A stretch of 16,679 bases of DNA from assembly GCA_964356495.1 (NCBI GenBank), contig CAYHHR010000021.1:1-16679 (forward strand), given 5' to 3'. The notes under the pieces were generated by a model that saw only the letters and a program-made list of their open reading frames with translations, did no database searches and was not told the origin of the DNA. The first letter of the stretch is position 1. Each line of letters begins with the position of its first letter. A program made the position numbers and the translations under genes. This DNA comes from JAKANM01 sp964356495. GTDB taxonomy: Bacteria > Patescibacteriota > Patescibacteriia > Magasanikbacterales > GWA2-37-8. Below are positions 8,901 to 15,570 of the stretch, one piece after another.

Positions 8901-11672
8901 ATTATAGAAGGCTGCCTCGCTTATTCGATAAGGAGTACAGGCGTCGGTAACCGGAATCGTCTTCGAGAGCAAACGATAATAAATATTTCCAGCTTCATCG
9001 TTGAACTGGCGACAATCAAGGGAAGCGGTACCGGAAGCATAACGAGTTTGCGTGCACTCCGCGTTCAGCTGAGTGAGCTCGGCAGGATCTTTATAAAAAT
9101 ATTTAGGCGCGTTGAGCGGTCCATTCGCCGAATCATCATTCGGCAACAAGCTGTACGTCTTCAACTGAAATCCTTGTTTCGCTGATCCTTCATAAGTGAT
9201 ATAAGTTTTTCCTTTGCCTTCCGGTGTTTCATCCGGCTTCAGACACGCGCGCAGACTGGTAAAATATTCCACTTTCTCATTAGTCAGATTGGTAAAACTA
9301 GCGCAACCCTGATCCTGAATAGCGCATGCCCGACCCGTAGAAGGGATAATATACGCGAGAGCCTGACCATTGGTATAATTGGTCGGCATTTCACGGTAAG
9401 CATTATAGCCAACGCATTTCGCGTCGCATTGATCATTCCAAATCACTTGATTGCCGGAAATTTCCGCCGGTTTGAATTTACCGGGGATTCGAGTTCCTCC
9501 GCCGCTCTTCGGCGTATACCAATTACAACCGCGTTCCTCTGCCGCGCACACGCCAGCGTATTTGAAACATTCATTATTGCTATTTATCATGGTTAGATTG
9601 CCGGCTTCGATTGCCGTCCGCGGCCAATCAACCGCCGGGGTAGCAAGATCGCTGTCGTAACATTTGAGATAATCCGGAGCTTTTTTCAAATTAAGCTGAA
9701 CCGCGGTCGATGACGCAACCTGAAAAGCCGAACAACCCACCGCGCTCACTGGACAATTCGTCTCTACTTTATTATTAAGGAAAACACCGGTATTTATGAT
9801 CGGCGAAGCGCTGAGGTTTACCCCCGGATTTTGCCATCCTCCGGCTTTGGTCAAACTGTAGGCCTGACAGCCGACATTTTCGCTGGTACAAAAACTTTTA
9901 TCGACCGTGCGAAGCAAATAACTCACCGTCTTATCATTCGCGTCCTGATAGGAACGACAGGTGGCAAATTGCCCACTGCAAGCATCAGCCGGGAATTTCC
10001 AGGTATTTTTTTCTCTGGTGCAATAAGCGTAGTCCGCGCAGCTGCCATCAGGATTGGTCTGAACGCAAGTTTGTAAATCCACGCAATCCTGTAACCGATT
10101 TGGCACGTCAGCGGAAGCCAGGCTGGCGCTATTTACGAGAGCGTTACATTTCGCCAGCGGAACCTTCAGCACCCAATTTGGATCAATCAAGTGGCAGTAC
10201 GGATGGGCCGGATCGTCCACGGCCAAATTCGGCCCGCAATCCAAAAATCCATCCACTACCTGCCTCAGAGTCCAAGGGTTGGTAGTGTCGCTTCTTTGCG
10301 CCGCCAACTCAAATCCGAGCGGTAAAATTCGAACTTGACGAAGAACGCGGGCATTATTCAAACAATATCCGGTGCGGTAACAATTAATATCATTATTTTT
10401 CGCCTCGGAAAGAGGAGAAACAAAAGCTTTGTTGCCGTCTAAAATTCCGGCCTTAATCGCCGCGCCAATCGTCATCTGCTGATTAACGGCGTTGACTAGA
10501 TCGTCGCCCAAACGGCAATTGTAGATACCCGGAGTATCAGGACAGCTGTTTAATTGCGAAACCAAATCGTACTGAGTCGGTTCCTGGATTTTAACGGCCG
10601 TCAGATAGCTAAAAAAACTCTGCGCCGCCGCGCGTCCCAAAGAGGAAAGACCGGCGCCTTCGTAACTCAGGGGATTTCCGGCGCCTCCTCCGCCTCCCGC
10701 GCCTCCTCCGCCTCCCGACGAACCACTACAGCCGGCGCCGCCGAGGCCGCCAACACAAAGTCCGAAAGGAAGAACTCCTTTTGTTTGAAAATTGTTGATA
10801 ATGTTACTGCCGAGGGTGCTTAGAAAAATTGAAAGAATGGTTGGAAAAACTTTGACGTCTCCTGAGGCAAGGGCGGCGTTCAAGGTTGCCTCGTTGGATT
10901 TAACTGTCTCGTCCGGAGTTTGGCTGCCGGCAACCTTTTTTACATCCTGCGCCGGAGTGGTGATGTCGCCGCTCACTTTAGTTTCAGCTGATTTGAAACC
11001 TTGGCCTTCCGTTCGATCAAGCGTTTTGGCCGCCTTTTGCGCCCGGACAATATCGCCAATTTTTTCGGTTGTCTGGCCATAAATACCAAAATCACTATCA
11101 TCGGCTTTCAGACTGACATTGAACGATTTTTCCAGCGCGCCCTTTTCACCAAATTTGCTAAGGCCGCTTTTCCAGGTATCAAAAAATTGACGGGTATTAC
11201 AAGCCGGTTTTGGAGGAGGAGCTCCGCCAAACTCAGTTCTTAGCCCGACTTTGAGCGCGAGATCAACCTTGATATCAGGAACCTTGCATAAATTCAAACC
11301 GCTATCCGTTCCTAATGACTCGATAGCGGTACCACCAGCGTCATTGGCGACGTCTTCCAAATAACTTCCAAAACCTTTACTAAAAGGCATCGACCCCTGA
11401 CCCTTGCCGCCGGAGGCAACCCATACTGCCGAATCATAAGCAACTTTACGCAACACAAAAGAAGCGGTCTTTACCCCGGCATTGAGAAGCGCCGCTTTCA
11501 AAAATCCTAAAATAATATCGATGATCTTGTTGGTCGTATCCGGGATACTGGCATCTACCAACACTGGCATACCGGCGCGCGCCGGCTGGGGCAGAAATAC
11601 TCCCGCCGTCCCCACGAACAAAAAAATCGCGACCATCGCGCCAAGGCTAAATTTTCTGAATCGTGAAAACAT
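2924..11672 (-). CDS. Giant secreted Cys-rich multidomain surface protein with NHL propeller (one gene split by the N gap)
   Basis: Both sides of the N run belong to one gene. The frames differ by one base, and this is cured if the gap holds 87 bp (or 87 plus multiples of 141), giving about 2,911 aa. A signal peptide (residues 1-33, cleaved after ARA) implies export. Then follow: an N-terminal region to about 300; a Gly-rich linker (about 309-331); a long Cys-rich region (about 370-1440) of recurring short modules of the form C-x(4-8)-GC-x-x-(Y/F), such as NVGCQAY, AVGCSAF, DQGCASF, AIGCTGLF, DIGCTYA, AVGCSIF; within it a jelly-roll carbohydrate-binding-like module (about 1005-1150, ending YLDNVRLVKV); NHL repeats (about 1440-1720) with NIYVADTGNNRIQKLNP units; a second Cys-rich/EGF-like part (for example CKDNDSACGVNGWCVNNQC); and a PKD-like stretch near the C-terminus (VAIDWNDGS, about 2750). 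The final residues are VVKYIK. Many paired Cys suggest disulfides outside the cell. No Shine-Dalgarno is seen; a repeat copy lies 6 nt above the ATG. Probable role: adhesion or surface apparatus (inference). Confidence 0.8.
6500..7345 (-). repeat. NHL repeat tract (141-144 bp units) coding a beta-propeller
   Basis: Copies of a unit of 47 (once 48) codons. Start points of the conserved word CGGGTTTAACTTTTGGA (plus strand) are 6581, 6725, 6866, 7020 and 7161: spacing 144, 141, (gap), 141. The encoded core NIYVADTGNNRIQKLNP is a classic NHL blade. The 54 bp on each side of the N run are identical. Blades are nearly identical at DNA level, so duplication was recent or is kept uniform by conversion. 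With one 141-bp unit across the gap there are six blades, the normal number for NHL propellers. Confidence 0.9.
6920..7019. other. Assembly gap (100 N)
   Basis: Exactly 100 N, a placeholder length, inside a near-identical repeat. The distance between repeat words across it (154) exceeds one unit (141) by 13, so the real gap is probably 87 bp, or the 54-bp flanks should be merged with no gap, or 87 + 141n. All these options restore a single reading frame. Confidence 0.95.
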
Positions 11673-11678
11673 ATATTG

Positions 11679-11845
11679 AATGTCAAATTTCCAATTTCCA
11701 ATGTCAAATCAAATCCAACGATAAACGAAATGACAAATTTCCAATTTCCAATCAATACCAAATGTCAAATATCCAATCGTGTTTTGACATTTGTTATTTG
11801 AAACTTTGAAATTGATTTGACATTGGAAATTGGATATTTGACATT
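11679..11845. repeat. Repeat cluster of a 34-bp AT-rich word, upstream of the giant gene
   Basis: A 34-bp word, built from TGTCAAAT and TTTCCAATTTCCAA, occurs at 11679-11712 and, inverted with one mismatch, at 11812-11845. A partial copy starts near 11731 (TGACAAATTTCCAATTTCCA). A third copy, a perfect inverted match to the first, is at 12216-12249. The cluster fills nearly all of the 180-nt space between the four-helix-bundle gene 2 and the giant gene. TTGACA words recur in it on the minus strand, but no -10 at proper spacing was found. Confidence 0.85.
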
Positions 11846-11852
11846 TCATATT

Positions 11853-12248
11853 TCATTTGCCTTTGTTAATAATAGCTGAAAAAATCAATGTCAATTCATG
11901 CGCTTCTTGCCATAATTTCCGACAAATTTCATTTTTATCTTCATTGGCTACCACTATCATATGGAGCCAATGAGTGGTTTCCTTAGATTCCTTTTTACAA
12001 ATACCAATCTTGTGAATAAAATCCTTTTTTGATTCTGCGCAATCCGCTTCCATATAATTAGCGCCGATGCTAGTAGCAGAGCGAACTAGTTGGTTAATTA
12101 GTGGGTTATTTATATTATTCTGTGGCAAGGTTTTAAGAAATAAAATTACATCTTTGCCGAACTCTGATGTTCTTTTGCATAAGTCAAACTTATTTTTGAC
12201 ATTTGGATTTTGAGCTTGATTTGACATTGGAAATTGGAAATTTGACAT
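11853..12248 (-). CDS. Four-helix-bundle protein (S23/IVS family), copy 2
   Basis: 131 aa with the family signature LVRSATSIGANYMEA (about 48-62), KKDFIHKIGICKKESKETTHW and LWQEAHELTLIF. It is a paralogue of the gene at 1260-1667. Its first 11 codons (MSNFQFPMSNQ) are encoded by the 34-bp repeat that also lies just behind its 3' end in the same orientation, so the whole gene sits on a unit of 404 bp between direct repeats. The ATG is 2 nt after the stop of the upstream gene (TAA TA ATG), which would allow translational coupling. Met8 is an alternative start, still inside the repeat. It separates two genes that otherwise look like neighbours of one surface-protein operon, consistent with insertion of a mobile cassette (inference). 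Function unknown. Confidence 0.9.
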   Translation of the reverse strand: MSNFQFPMSNQAQNPNVKNKFDLCKRTSEFGKDVILFLKTLPQNNINNPLINQLVRSATSIGANYMEADCAESKKDFIHKIGICKKESKETTHWLHMIVVANEDKNEICRKLWQEAHELTLIFSAIINKGK

Positions 12249-12249
12249 T
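12216..12249. repeat. 34-bp repeat carrying the start codon of four-helix-bundle gene 2
   Basis: A perfect inverted match to 11679-11712 and a one-mismatch direct copy of 11812-11845. The ATG at 12248 and the first 11 codons of the gene lie within it. Confidence 0.9.
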
Positions 12250-12250
12250 A

Positions 12251-12847
12251 TTATGGTGCGGTGGTAGTGGTAAGGGTGCTGCTGGCCATCAGCTGAGCAA
12301 CCAATGATAATAATTCTTGATCGCTAAGTTTATCTAAAATTTCTTTTTTCATCCCCGACTGGACAAGGAGACTCCTGATCTCTGCCGGATCGCTGACAAT
12401 TTGATTGATATCTTTCGGAATATTTTCAACGCTCGACGGAAAGGCGACGGTAGTCGTCAACCCAAGCGGAGTGCCGGCGTCAGAGCAATTCTTACCGGCG
12501 TTGGCACAGCGCGCCAATCCTTTCGCGACTACTTCCTTGTCGCTCATGCCGTAACTAAAGCTATCATATAAATAGGGGCTGGTGCCATAGGTGTACAGTT
12601 CGTCAAAATCCGAAAGACCGTCGCCATCGGTATCTCGATAACGAAGCATATCGACATCATTGACCTTATCTTTGAGCGAGACGGGGATTTTGCTGTTGAG
12701 GGCGAAAGGCGCTAGCATCGTGTTGCGAATTTGCAGTACCCCGAGCGTCAGACCCAGCACCGCAAAAACCAATAGTAACACAAAACCGGTCTTCCGCTCA
12801 ACAGTAAGACTTCGCTTCGCTGAACCTGCTGGTTGTTCGTCCGGCAT
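12251..12847 (-). CDS. Membrane-anchored protein with DxDGDG calcium-binding-type loop
   Basis: 198 aa. A basic cytoplasmic N-terminus (about 1-20) precedes one transmembrane helix (about 21-40, GFVLLLVFAVLGLTLGVLQI), so the rest should be outside. Residues 72-83, DTDGDGLSDFDE, followed by LYTYGTSPYLYDS, form a thrombospondin type 3/dockerin-like EF-hand-type loop expected to bind Ca2+. A Cys pair (CANAGKNC) and a Ser/Thr-rich tail ending TTTTAP follow. Such TSP3-loop membrane proteins are common in CPR surface loci. It has its own promoter and stands upstream of the giant secreted gene, interrupted only by the four-helix-bundle cassette, so it may be a membrane partner of that protein (inference). 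Confidence 0.8.
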   Translation of the reverse strand: MPDEQPAGSAKRSLTVERKTGFVLLLVFAVLGLTLGVLQIRNTMLAPFALNSKIPVSLKDKVNDVDMLRYRDTDGDGLSDFDELYTYGTSPYLYDSFSYGMSDKEVVAKGLARCANAGKNCSDAGTPLGLTTTVAFPSSVENIPKDINQIVSDPAEIRSLLVQSGMKKEILDKLSDQELLSLVAQLMASSTLTTTTAP

Positions 12848-12877
12848 ACGGCGAATGGTAAATTTTTGCTTATGGAT

Positions 12878-12906
12878 ATTATATCACACTCTGGTTGGGG
12901 TGGTAA
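12878..12906 (-). promoter_or_regulatory. Extended -10 promoter for the DxDGDG membrane protein
   Basis: The minus strand shows TGATATAAT (perfect -10 at 12883-12878 with TGN extension) and a -35-like TTACCA (12906-12901) at 17-nt spacing. The start near 12871 gives a leader of about 24 nt. It may drive the run membrane protein, four-helix-bundle, giant gene. Confidence 0.7.
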
Positions 12907-12924
12907 GTGGATAAAGTATCTCCT

Positions 12925-13056
12925 TGGCTCCTCCCCCTTTCCAAGGGGGAGCTAGAGGGGGTTTGCCGTCCCTTGAACAAGCGTGACGATCCAAATATCG
13001 AGTCGCAAAGGATGGCAAACCCCTCCTCGCCTCCCCTTGGAAAGGGGAGGGGGCGA
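12925..13056. mobile_element. MITE-like palindromic element, copy 1
   Basis: About 132 bp without coding capacity. The left arm (TGGCTCCTCCCCCTTTCC...GGGGGTTTGCCGTCCCTTG) and the right arm (CAAAGGATGGCAAACCCC...TTGGAAAGGGGAGGGGGCGA) are imperfect inverted repeats of about 50 bp around a centre of about 25 bp. Each arm also has its own small stem (CCCCCTTTCCAAGGGGG type). The whole copy recurs in reverse orientation at 15437-15570. It abuts the stop codon of ksgA. No transposase is in the window, so movement in trans is inferred. Confidence 0.85.
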
Positions 13057-14115
13057 TTAACCAGTCGACAATTTGGAAAACAACGCCTTCCACTCCCCCA
13101 CGCTTAGTTCCTGCGCCCTGATGGTCGGCAAGAAATTCAACCCTTCAAAAATTTTCTTAAGTTTGGCTTTGTTTTCTTTACCTACGAACGGTTCGAGATT
13201 TTTCGACAGCAATTTTCTCCGATTCGCGAAGCCGGCTTTTACGAGATTGAAAAATCCAACCTCTCCCCCGCCCTCTCCTCTGCGGAGGCGAGGGAAACGC
13301 TTCCTCTCCTCCGCAGAGGAGAGGTTAGGAGAGGTTTTTATTTTCAAACTTATCACCGCCGAGTCCACCCGCGGCGAAGGCCAAAAACTCTCCCGAGGAA
13401 CAAAGAACTCCAGCTTTGGTTCGGCATAATATTGCACTGACACCGAAAGCAGGGACATATCCCCAGGGGCCGCGCAGATCCTCTCCGCCACTTCCTTTTG
13501 AACCATGAGCGTCATCGACTCCGGCGGATTTTTGGTTTCTAAAAATAAACGTATGACGGCCGAAGTGATTTGGTATGGGAGATTGGCAACGACTTTGTAA
13601 CGACCGGCGAGACCTCTCCCTGCCCTCTCCTCTGCGGAGGCGAGGGTCGCGTCTCTCTCTCCTTCGCAAAGGAGAGAGTTGGAGAGAGGTTTCGCGAACT
13701 CACGCAACACATTTCCCCAAACCATTTCAATATTCTTATGCTGCGCAATTTTTTCTTCCCAATACGGCAATAATTTTTTTTCAATTTCAAAGCTAATCAC
13801 TCTCCCCGCTTTTTCCGCCAGCGGAAAAGTAAGAACGCCGAAGCCTGGCCCGACCTCGACGATCGTATCGTCTTTTGTAACCGCGGCAACCTCTAAAATT
13901 TTATTTAGCACTTCTTCATCCACCAAATAATTCTGGCCGTATTTCTTAGAAGGCGCGAGGCCGTATTTGGAGGCGAGGTGGTGGAGATAATCGGGGTTAT
14001 ACAATTTTCCTCCCCCTTTTAGGGGAACACCGCCAATTTCTCCTCCCCCTTTTAGGGGGAGGGCGAGGGTGGGGGTATTCCCACCAACCTTTTCTTCAAG
14101 GTTTTCTGTATCCAT
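13057..14115 (-). CDS. ksgA: 16S rRNA (adenine(1518)-N(6)/adenine(1519)-N(6))-dimethyltransferase
   Basis: KsgA/RsmA dimethylates two adenines in the 3'-terminal helix of 16S rRNA using S-adenosylmethionine, a late step of small-subunit assembly. Visible motifs: KKYGQNYLVD (57-66), the SAM-binding VEVGPGFGVLT (87-97), the catalytic motif NLPYQ (178-182), PSPRVDSAV (247-255), and GFANRRK (295-301). The length is 352 aa, against about 270 usual. The excess is explained by three inserts encoded by palindromic repeats: an N-terminal Gly-rich stretch (about 13-37), a 29-residue insert before RYKVVANLPY (about 142-170), and about 25 residues before FFNLVKAGFANRR (about 261-286). They fall at variable loops between conserved blocks, so the enzyme may still work. 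The start ATG lies close to an inverted pair of repeats and lacks a clear Shine-Dalgarno; a later start is possible but no Met precedes the core. The stop codon lies at the edge of the MITE-like element. Confidence 0.93.
   Translation of the reverse strand: MDTENLEEKVGGNTPTLALPLKGGGEIGGVPLKGGGKLYNPDYLHHLASKYGLAPSKKYGQNYLVDEEVLNKILEVAAVTKDDTIVEVGPGFGVLTFPLAEKAGRVISFEIEKKLLPYWEEKIAQHKNIEMVWGNVLREFAKPLSNSLLCEGERDATLASAEERAGRGLAGRYKVVANLPYQITSAVIRLFLETKNPPESMTLMVQKEVAERICAAPGDMSLLSVSVQYYAEPKLEFFVPRESFWPSPRVDSAVISLKIKTSPNLSSAEERKRFPRLRRGEGGGEVGFFNLVKAGFANRRKLLSKNLEPFVGKENKAKLKKIFEGLNFLPTIRAQELSVGEWKALFSKLSTG
13255..13339. repeat. 87-bp-type palindromic element, diverged copy D (inside ksgA)
   Basis: It keeps the core CCTCTCCTCTGCGGAGGCGA and the terminal AACCTCTC/GAGAGGTT inverted ends, but the second half is rearranged (CTCCTCTCCGCAGAGG type). 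Length is about 77-85 bp depending on the boundary. It is read through in frame by ksgA, giving the peptide PNLSSAEERKRFPRLRRGEG. Confidence 0.8.
13608..13694. repeat. 87-bp palindromic element, copy C (inside ksgA)
   Basis: Exactly 87 bp. Its ends are CGAGACCTCTC and GAGAGGTTTCG; copy A has the perfect GAGAGGTCTCG. Inside are two hairpins: CCCTCTCCTC/GGAGGCGAGGG, and CTCTCTCCT/AGGAGAGAG with loop TCGCAA. It is read by ksgA in the frame giving KPLSNSLLCEGERDATLASA. Removing 87 bp leaves a normal REFAGRYKVVANLPY junction. Confidence 0.9.
14009..14080. repeat. CTCCCCCTTTTAGGGGGAG palindromes in the 5' coding part of ksgA
   Basis: Two tandem copies of a short perfect hairpin: CCTCCCCCT/AGGGGGAGG with loop TTT (14042-14062), and a shorter one at 14009-14026. 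The second continues into GGGCGAGGGTGGGGGTAT. They are translated as PTLALPLKGGG and VPLKGGGK near the N-terminus of KsgA. Confidence 0.8.
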
Positions 14116-14122
14116 ACTGTTG

Positions 14123-14162
14123 ACCGATACCCCTCTCCTGCCCCTCCCCTAAAAGGGGAGGG
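14123..14162. repeat. Inverted copy of the CTCCCC-TTTT-AGGGG palindrome upstream of ksgA
   Basis: A stem CCCTCCCCT/AGGGGAGGG (14142-14162, loop AAA) next to ATACCCCTCTCCTG, the reverse of the extended copy at 14042-14078. The two copies therefore face each other across the ksgA start codon. The 93-nt space between ksgA and the next gene holds little else; no terminator T-run follows. Confidence 0.75.
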
Positions 14163-14208
14163 CTGTAATAAGGTAAATTAATTTCGAGGGGGGCTATAAT
14201 AAATAAAT

Positions 14209-15399
14209 CTACTCTGCCTTCAACCCCGCGCTCGTATACCGATTCGACGCGTTCCAAAGCATCCAGCCGGCGTTGGGAAATTTTTCGACCGCGTTGATTT
14301 CCGCCCTGATCATATCACCGTTATAAACCGCTCTGAGGTCAAAGGCCTGGAGCCAGGGCCGAAGTAAAGCGCGGCTGTTTTTGAAACGCGGAGCGCCAAG
14401 CGTCATACCATGGGTGATTACCAAATCAGGGTGAGCGGCCGGATTCTTGAGTCCGAGGTGGCCGGGCGGATAGTGCGAGGGATACATCATCGGAGAAATG
14501 TAGTCGGCAACCGGTAGCGCGTCATCGAGCCGCTGGCCGATATTCATATCGTCCTCCCCTGTCTTCTCCATCACAAACCCAAACATATCAAACGAAAGCC
14601 AGGCCGGCAGAGCGCGCAATTTCGAGGTTAAATAATTATAAAATTTTGCCATCGCAAGATATTTTTTTTGACCAAGATTGCTGTAAATTACGCTTGCCAT
14701 ATTGCCATCAGACGGAAAACGAATATAGTCAAAATTTATCTCATCAAAGCCATAACCTATCGCGTCTTTCGCGATCGCCACATTGTATTCCCAAACTTCT
14801 TTCTTGGTGGGATCTACCCAGGCGAGTCCTTTGTGATCGCGCCAAAGCCTGCCTGCCGAAGAGGTAGGGCCACCCCCAACTTTCTTCAGCGCTAATTCAG
14901 GAAATTTCTCAGCCAAGATCGGATCTTGAAATACCGTCTGCCGAGCGATGACATAGATATTATGAGCGTGTAATTTTTTTATCGTGGCGGCGAGATCATG
15001 ATAGCGGTTGTCCACCAATTTCAATTTCTTAGCGAGCGGCACCTGGGTATTGAAAAGCACCAGGCCGCTATAGTCCTTGATGTCCATCACGACGGCGTTG
15101 AGTTCGGTGCGATTGATGAGGCTGATGATCTCATCGATTTTTTTCGGACTGCCGGCGGAGTAGGCGGTAAGATATATAGCTTTTACAGTTTGTTTTGGAG
15201 GTTTTTGCCGCACTGACGAGACAACGAGACCTCCCCCTGCCCTCTCCTCTGCGGAGGCGAGGGGGCCTAAAATCTGACTAGTTATTTGTTCGATCTCGGC
15301 GTCCGCCGCCTGCCAAGTATAAACAATGCTAAAAAAAGACATAAGAGCAACGGACGTAATCGCCGCGATAAATATTTTTTTGCTTACTATTTGGTTCAT
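14209..15399 (-). CDS. DUF4015 putative glycosyl hydrolase, exported or membrane-anchored
   Basis: 396 aa from the ATG at 15399, chosen because it opens a clear signal/anchor (MNQIVSKKIFIAAITSVALM...); an ATG at 15522 would add 41 residues encoded mostly by the MITE-like repeat. After a linker (30-70) comes a TIM-barrel DUF4015 domain (about 72-390): KAIYLTAYSAGSPKKIDEII, NAVVMDIKDYSG (101-112), HNIYVIARQTVFQDP, LAWVDPTKKEVWEY, FDEINFDYIRFPSDG (218-232), YISPMMYPSHY (300-310), and GWMLWNASNRY (378-388). The family is classed as a putative glycoside hydrolase; acidic residues in DEINFDYIRFP are likely active-site candidates, and the substrate is unproven (probably cell-wall or surface glycan). 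Two small repeat-derived inserts are visible: 14 residues PLASAEERAGGGLV-like (about 46-59) and PTSSAGR (178-184) between KKVGGG and LWRDHKG. No good Shine-Dalgarno is seen. Confidence 0.85.
   Translation of the reverse strand: MNQIVSKKIFIAAITSVALMSFFSIVYTWQAADAEIEQITSQILGPLASAEERAGGGLVVSSVRQKPPKQTVKAIYLTAYSAGSPKKIDEIISLINRTELNAVVMDIKDYSGLVLFNTQVPLAKKLKLVDNRYHDLAATIKKLHAHNIYVIARQTVFQDPILAEKFPELALKKVGGGPTSSAGRLWRDHKGLAWVDPTKKEVWEYNVAIAKDAIGYGFDEINFDYIRFPSDGNMASVIYSNLGQKKYLAMAKFYNYLTSKLRALPAWLSFDMFGFVMEKTGEDDMNIGQRLDDALPVADYISPMMYPSHYPPGHLGLKNPAAHPDLVITHGMTLGAPRFKNSRALLRPWLQAFDLRAVYNGDMIRAEINAVEKFPNAGWMLWNASNRYTSAGLKAE
14847..14870. repeat. GCCTGCCTGCCG palindrome inside the DUF4015 gene
   Basis: GCCTGCC...GGTAGGGC forms an imperfect stem of the CCTGCC..GGCAGG type. 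It encodes the peptide PTSSAGR, which looks like an insertion between conserved GG(G) and LWRDHKGLAWVDP of the family. Confidence 0.5.
15225..15268. repeat. Half-size copy E of the 87-bp palindromic element (inside the DUF4015 gene)
   Basis: It begins CGAGACCTCCCCCTGCCCTC and keeps the first internal hairpin (CTCCTCTGCGGAGGCGAGGG) but lacks the second hairpin and the distal end. About 42 bp (14 codons) are read in frame as GPLASAEERAGGGL in the linker after the signal anchor. Confidence 0.85.
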
Positions 15400-15436
15400 T
15401 TTTTCAATGCTATATTTAAAATTGTAGATCGATTCA

Positions 15437-15570
15437 TCGTCCCCTCCCCTTTCCAAGGGGAGGCGAGGAGGGGTTTGCCATCCTTTGCGACTCGAAATAT
15501 TCGAACGATCACTCTTTCTCAAGGGACGGCAAACCCCCTCTAACTCCCCCTTGGGAAGGGGGAGGAGCCA
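15437..15570. mobile_element. MITE-like palindromic element, copy 2 (inverted relative to copy 1)
   Basis: A near-identical reverse complement of 12925-13056, with the same end words (CCCCTCCCCTTTCC and GGAAGGGGGAGGAGCCA). It supplies the last codons and stop of the Sua5-type gene (peptide SSPFPRGS) and fills the space to the DUF4015 gene. With copy 1 it brackets the ksgA-DUF4015 segment. Confidence 0.85.

Noticed and set aside
11673..11852. Promoter for the giant gene from the recurring TTGACA words
   Set aside because: TTGACA is part of the 34-bp repeat; none has a -10-like hexamer at 16-18 nt upstream of a sensible start.
13325..13669. 114-aa minus-strand frame within ksgA and other frames at 13539-13796
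   Set aside because: They are open only because the palindromes lack stops in every frame; no start signal and no family resemblance.
15400..15522. Upstream ATG at 15522 as start of the DUF4015 gene
   Set aside because: The extra 41 residues are encoded mostly by the MITE-like repeat and a hydrophilic stretch; the signal/anchor begins at the ATG at 15399.
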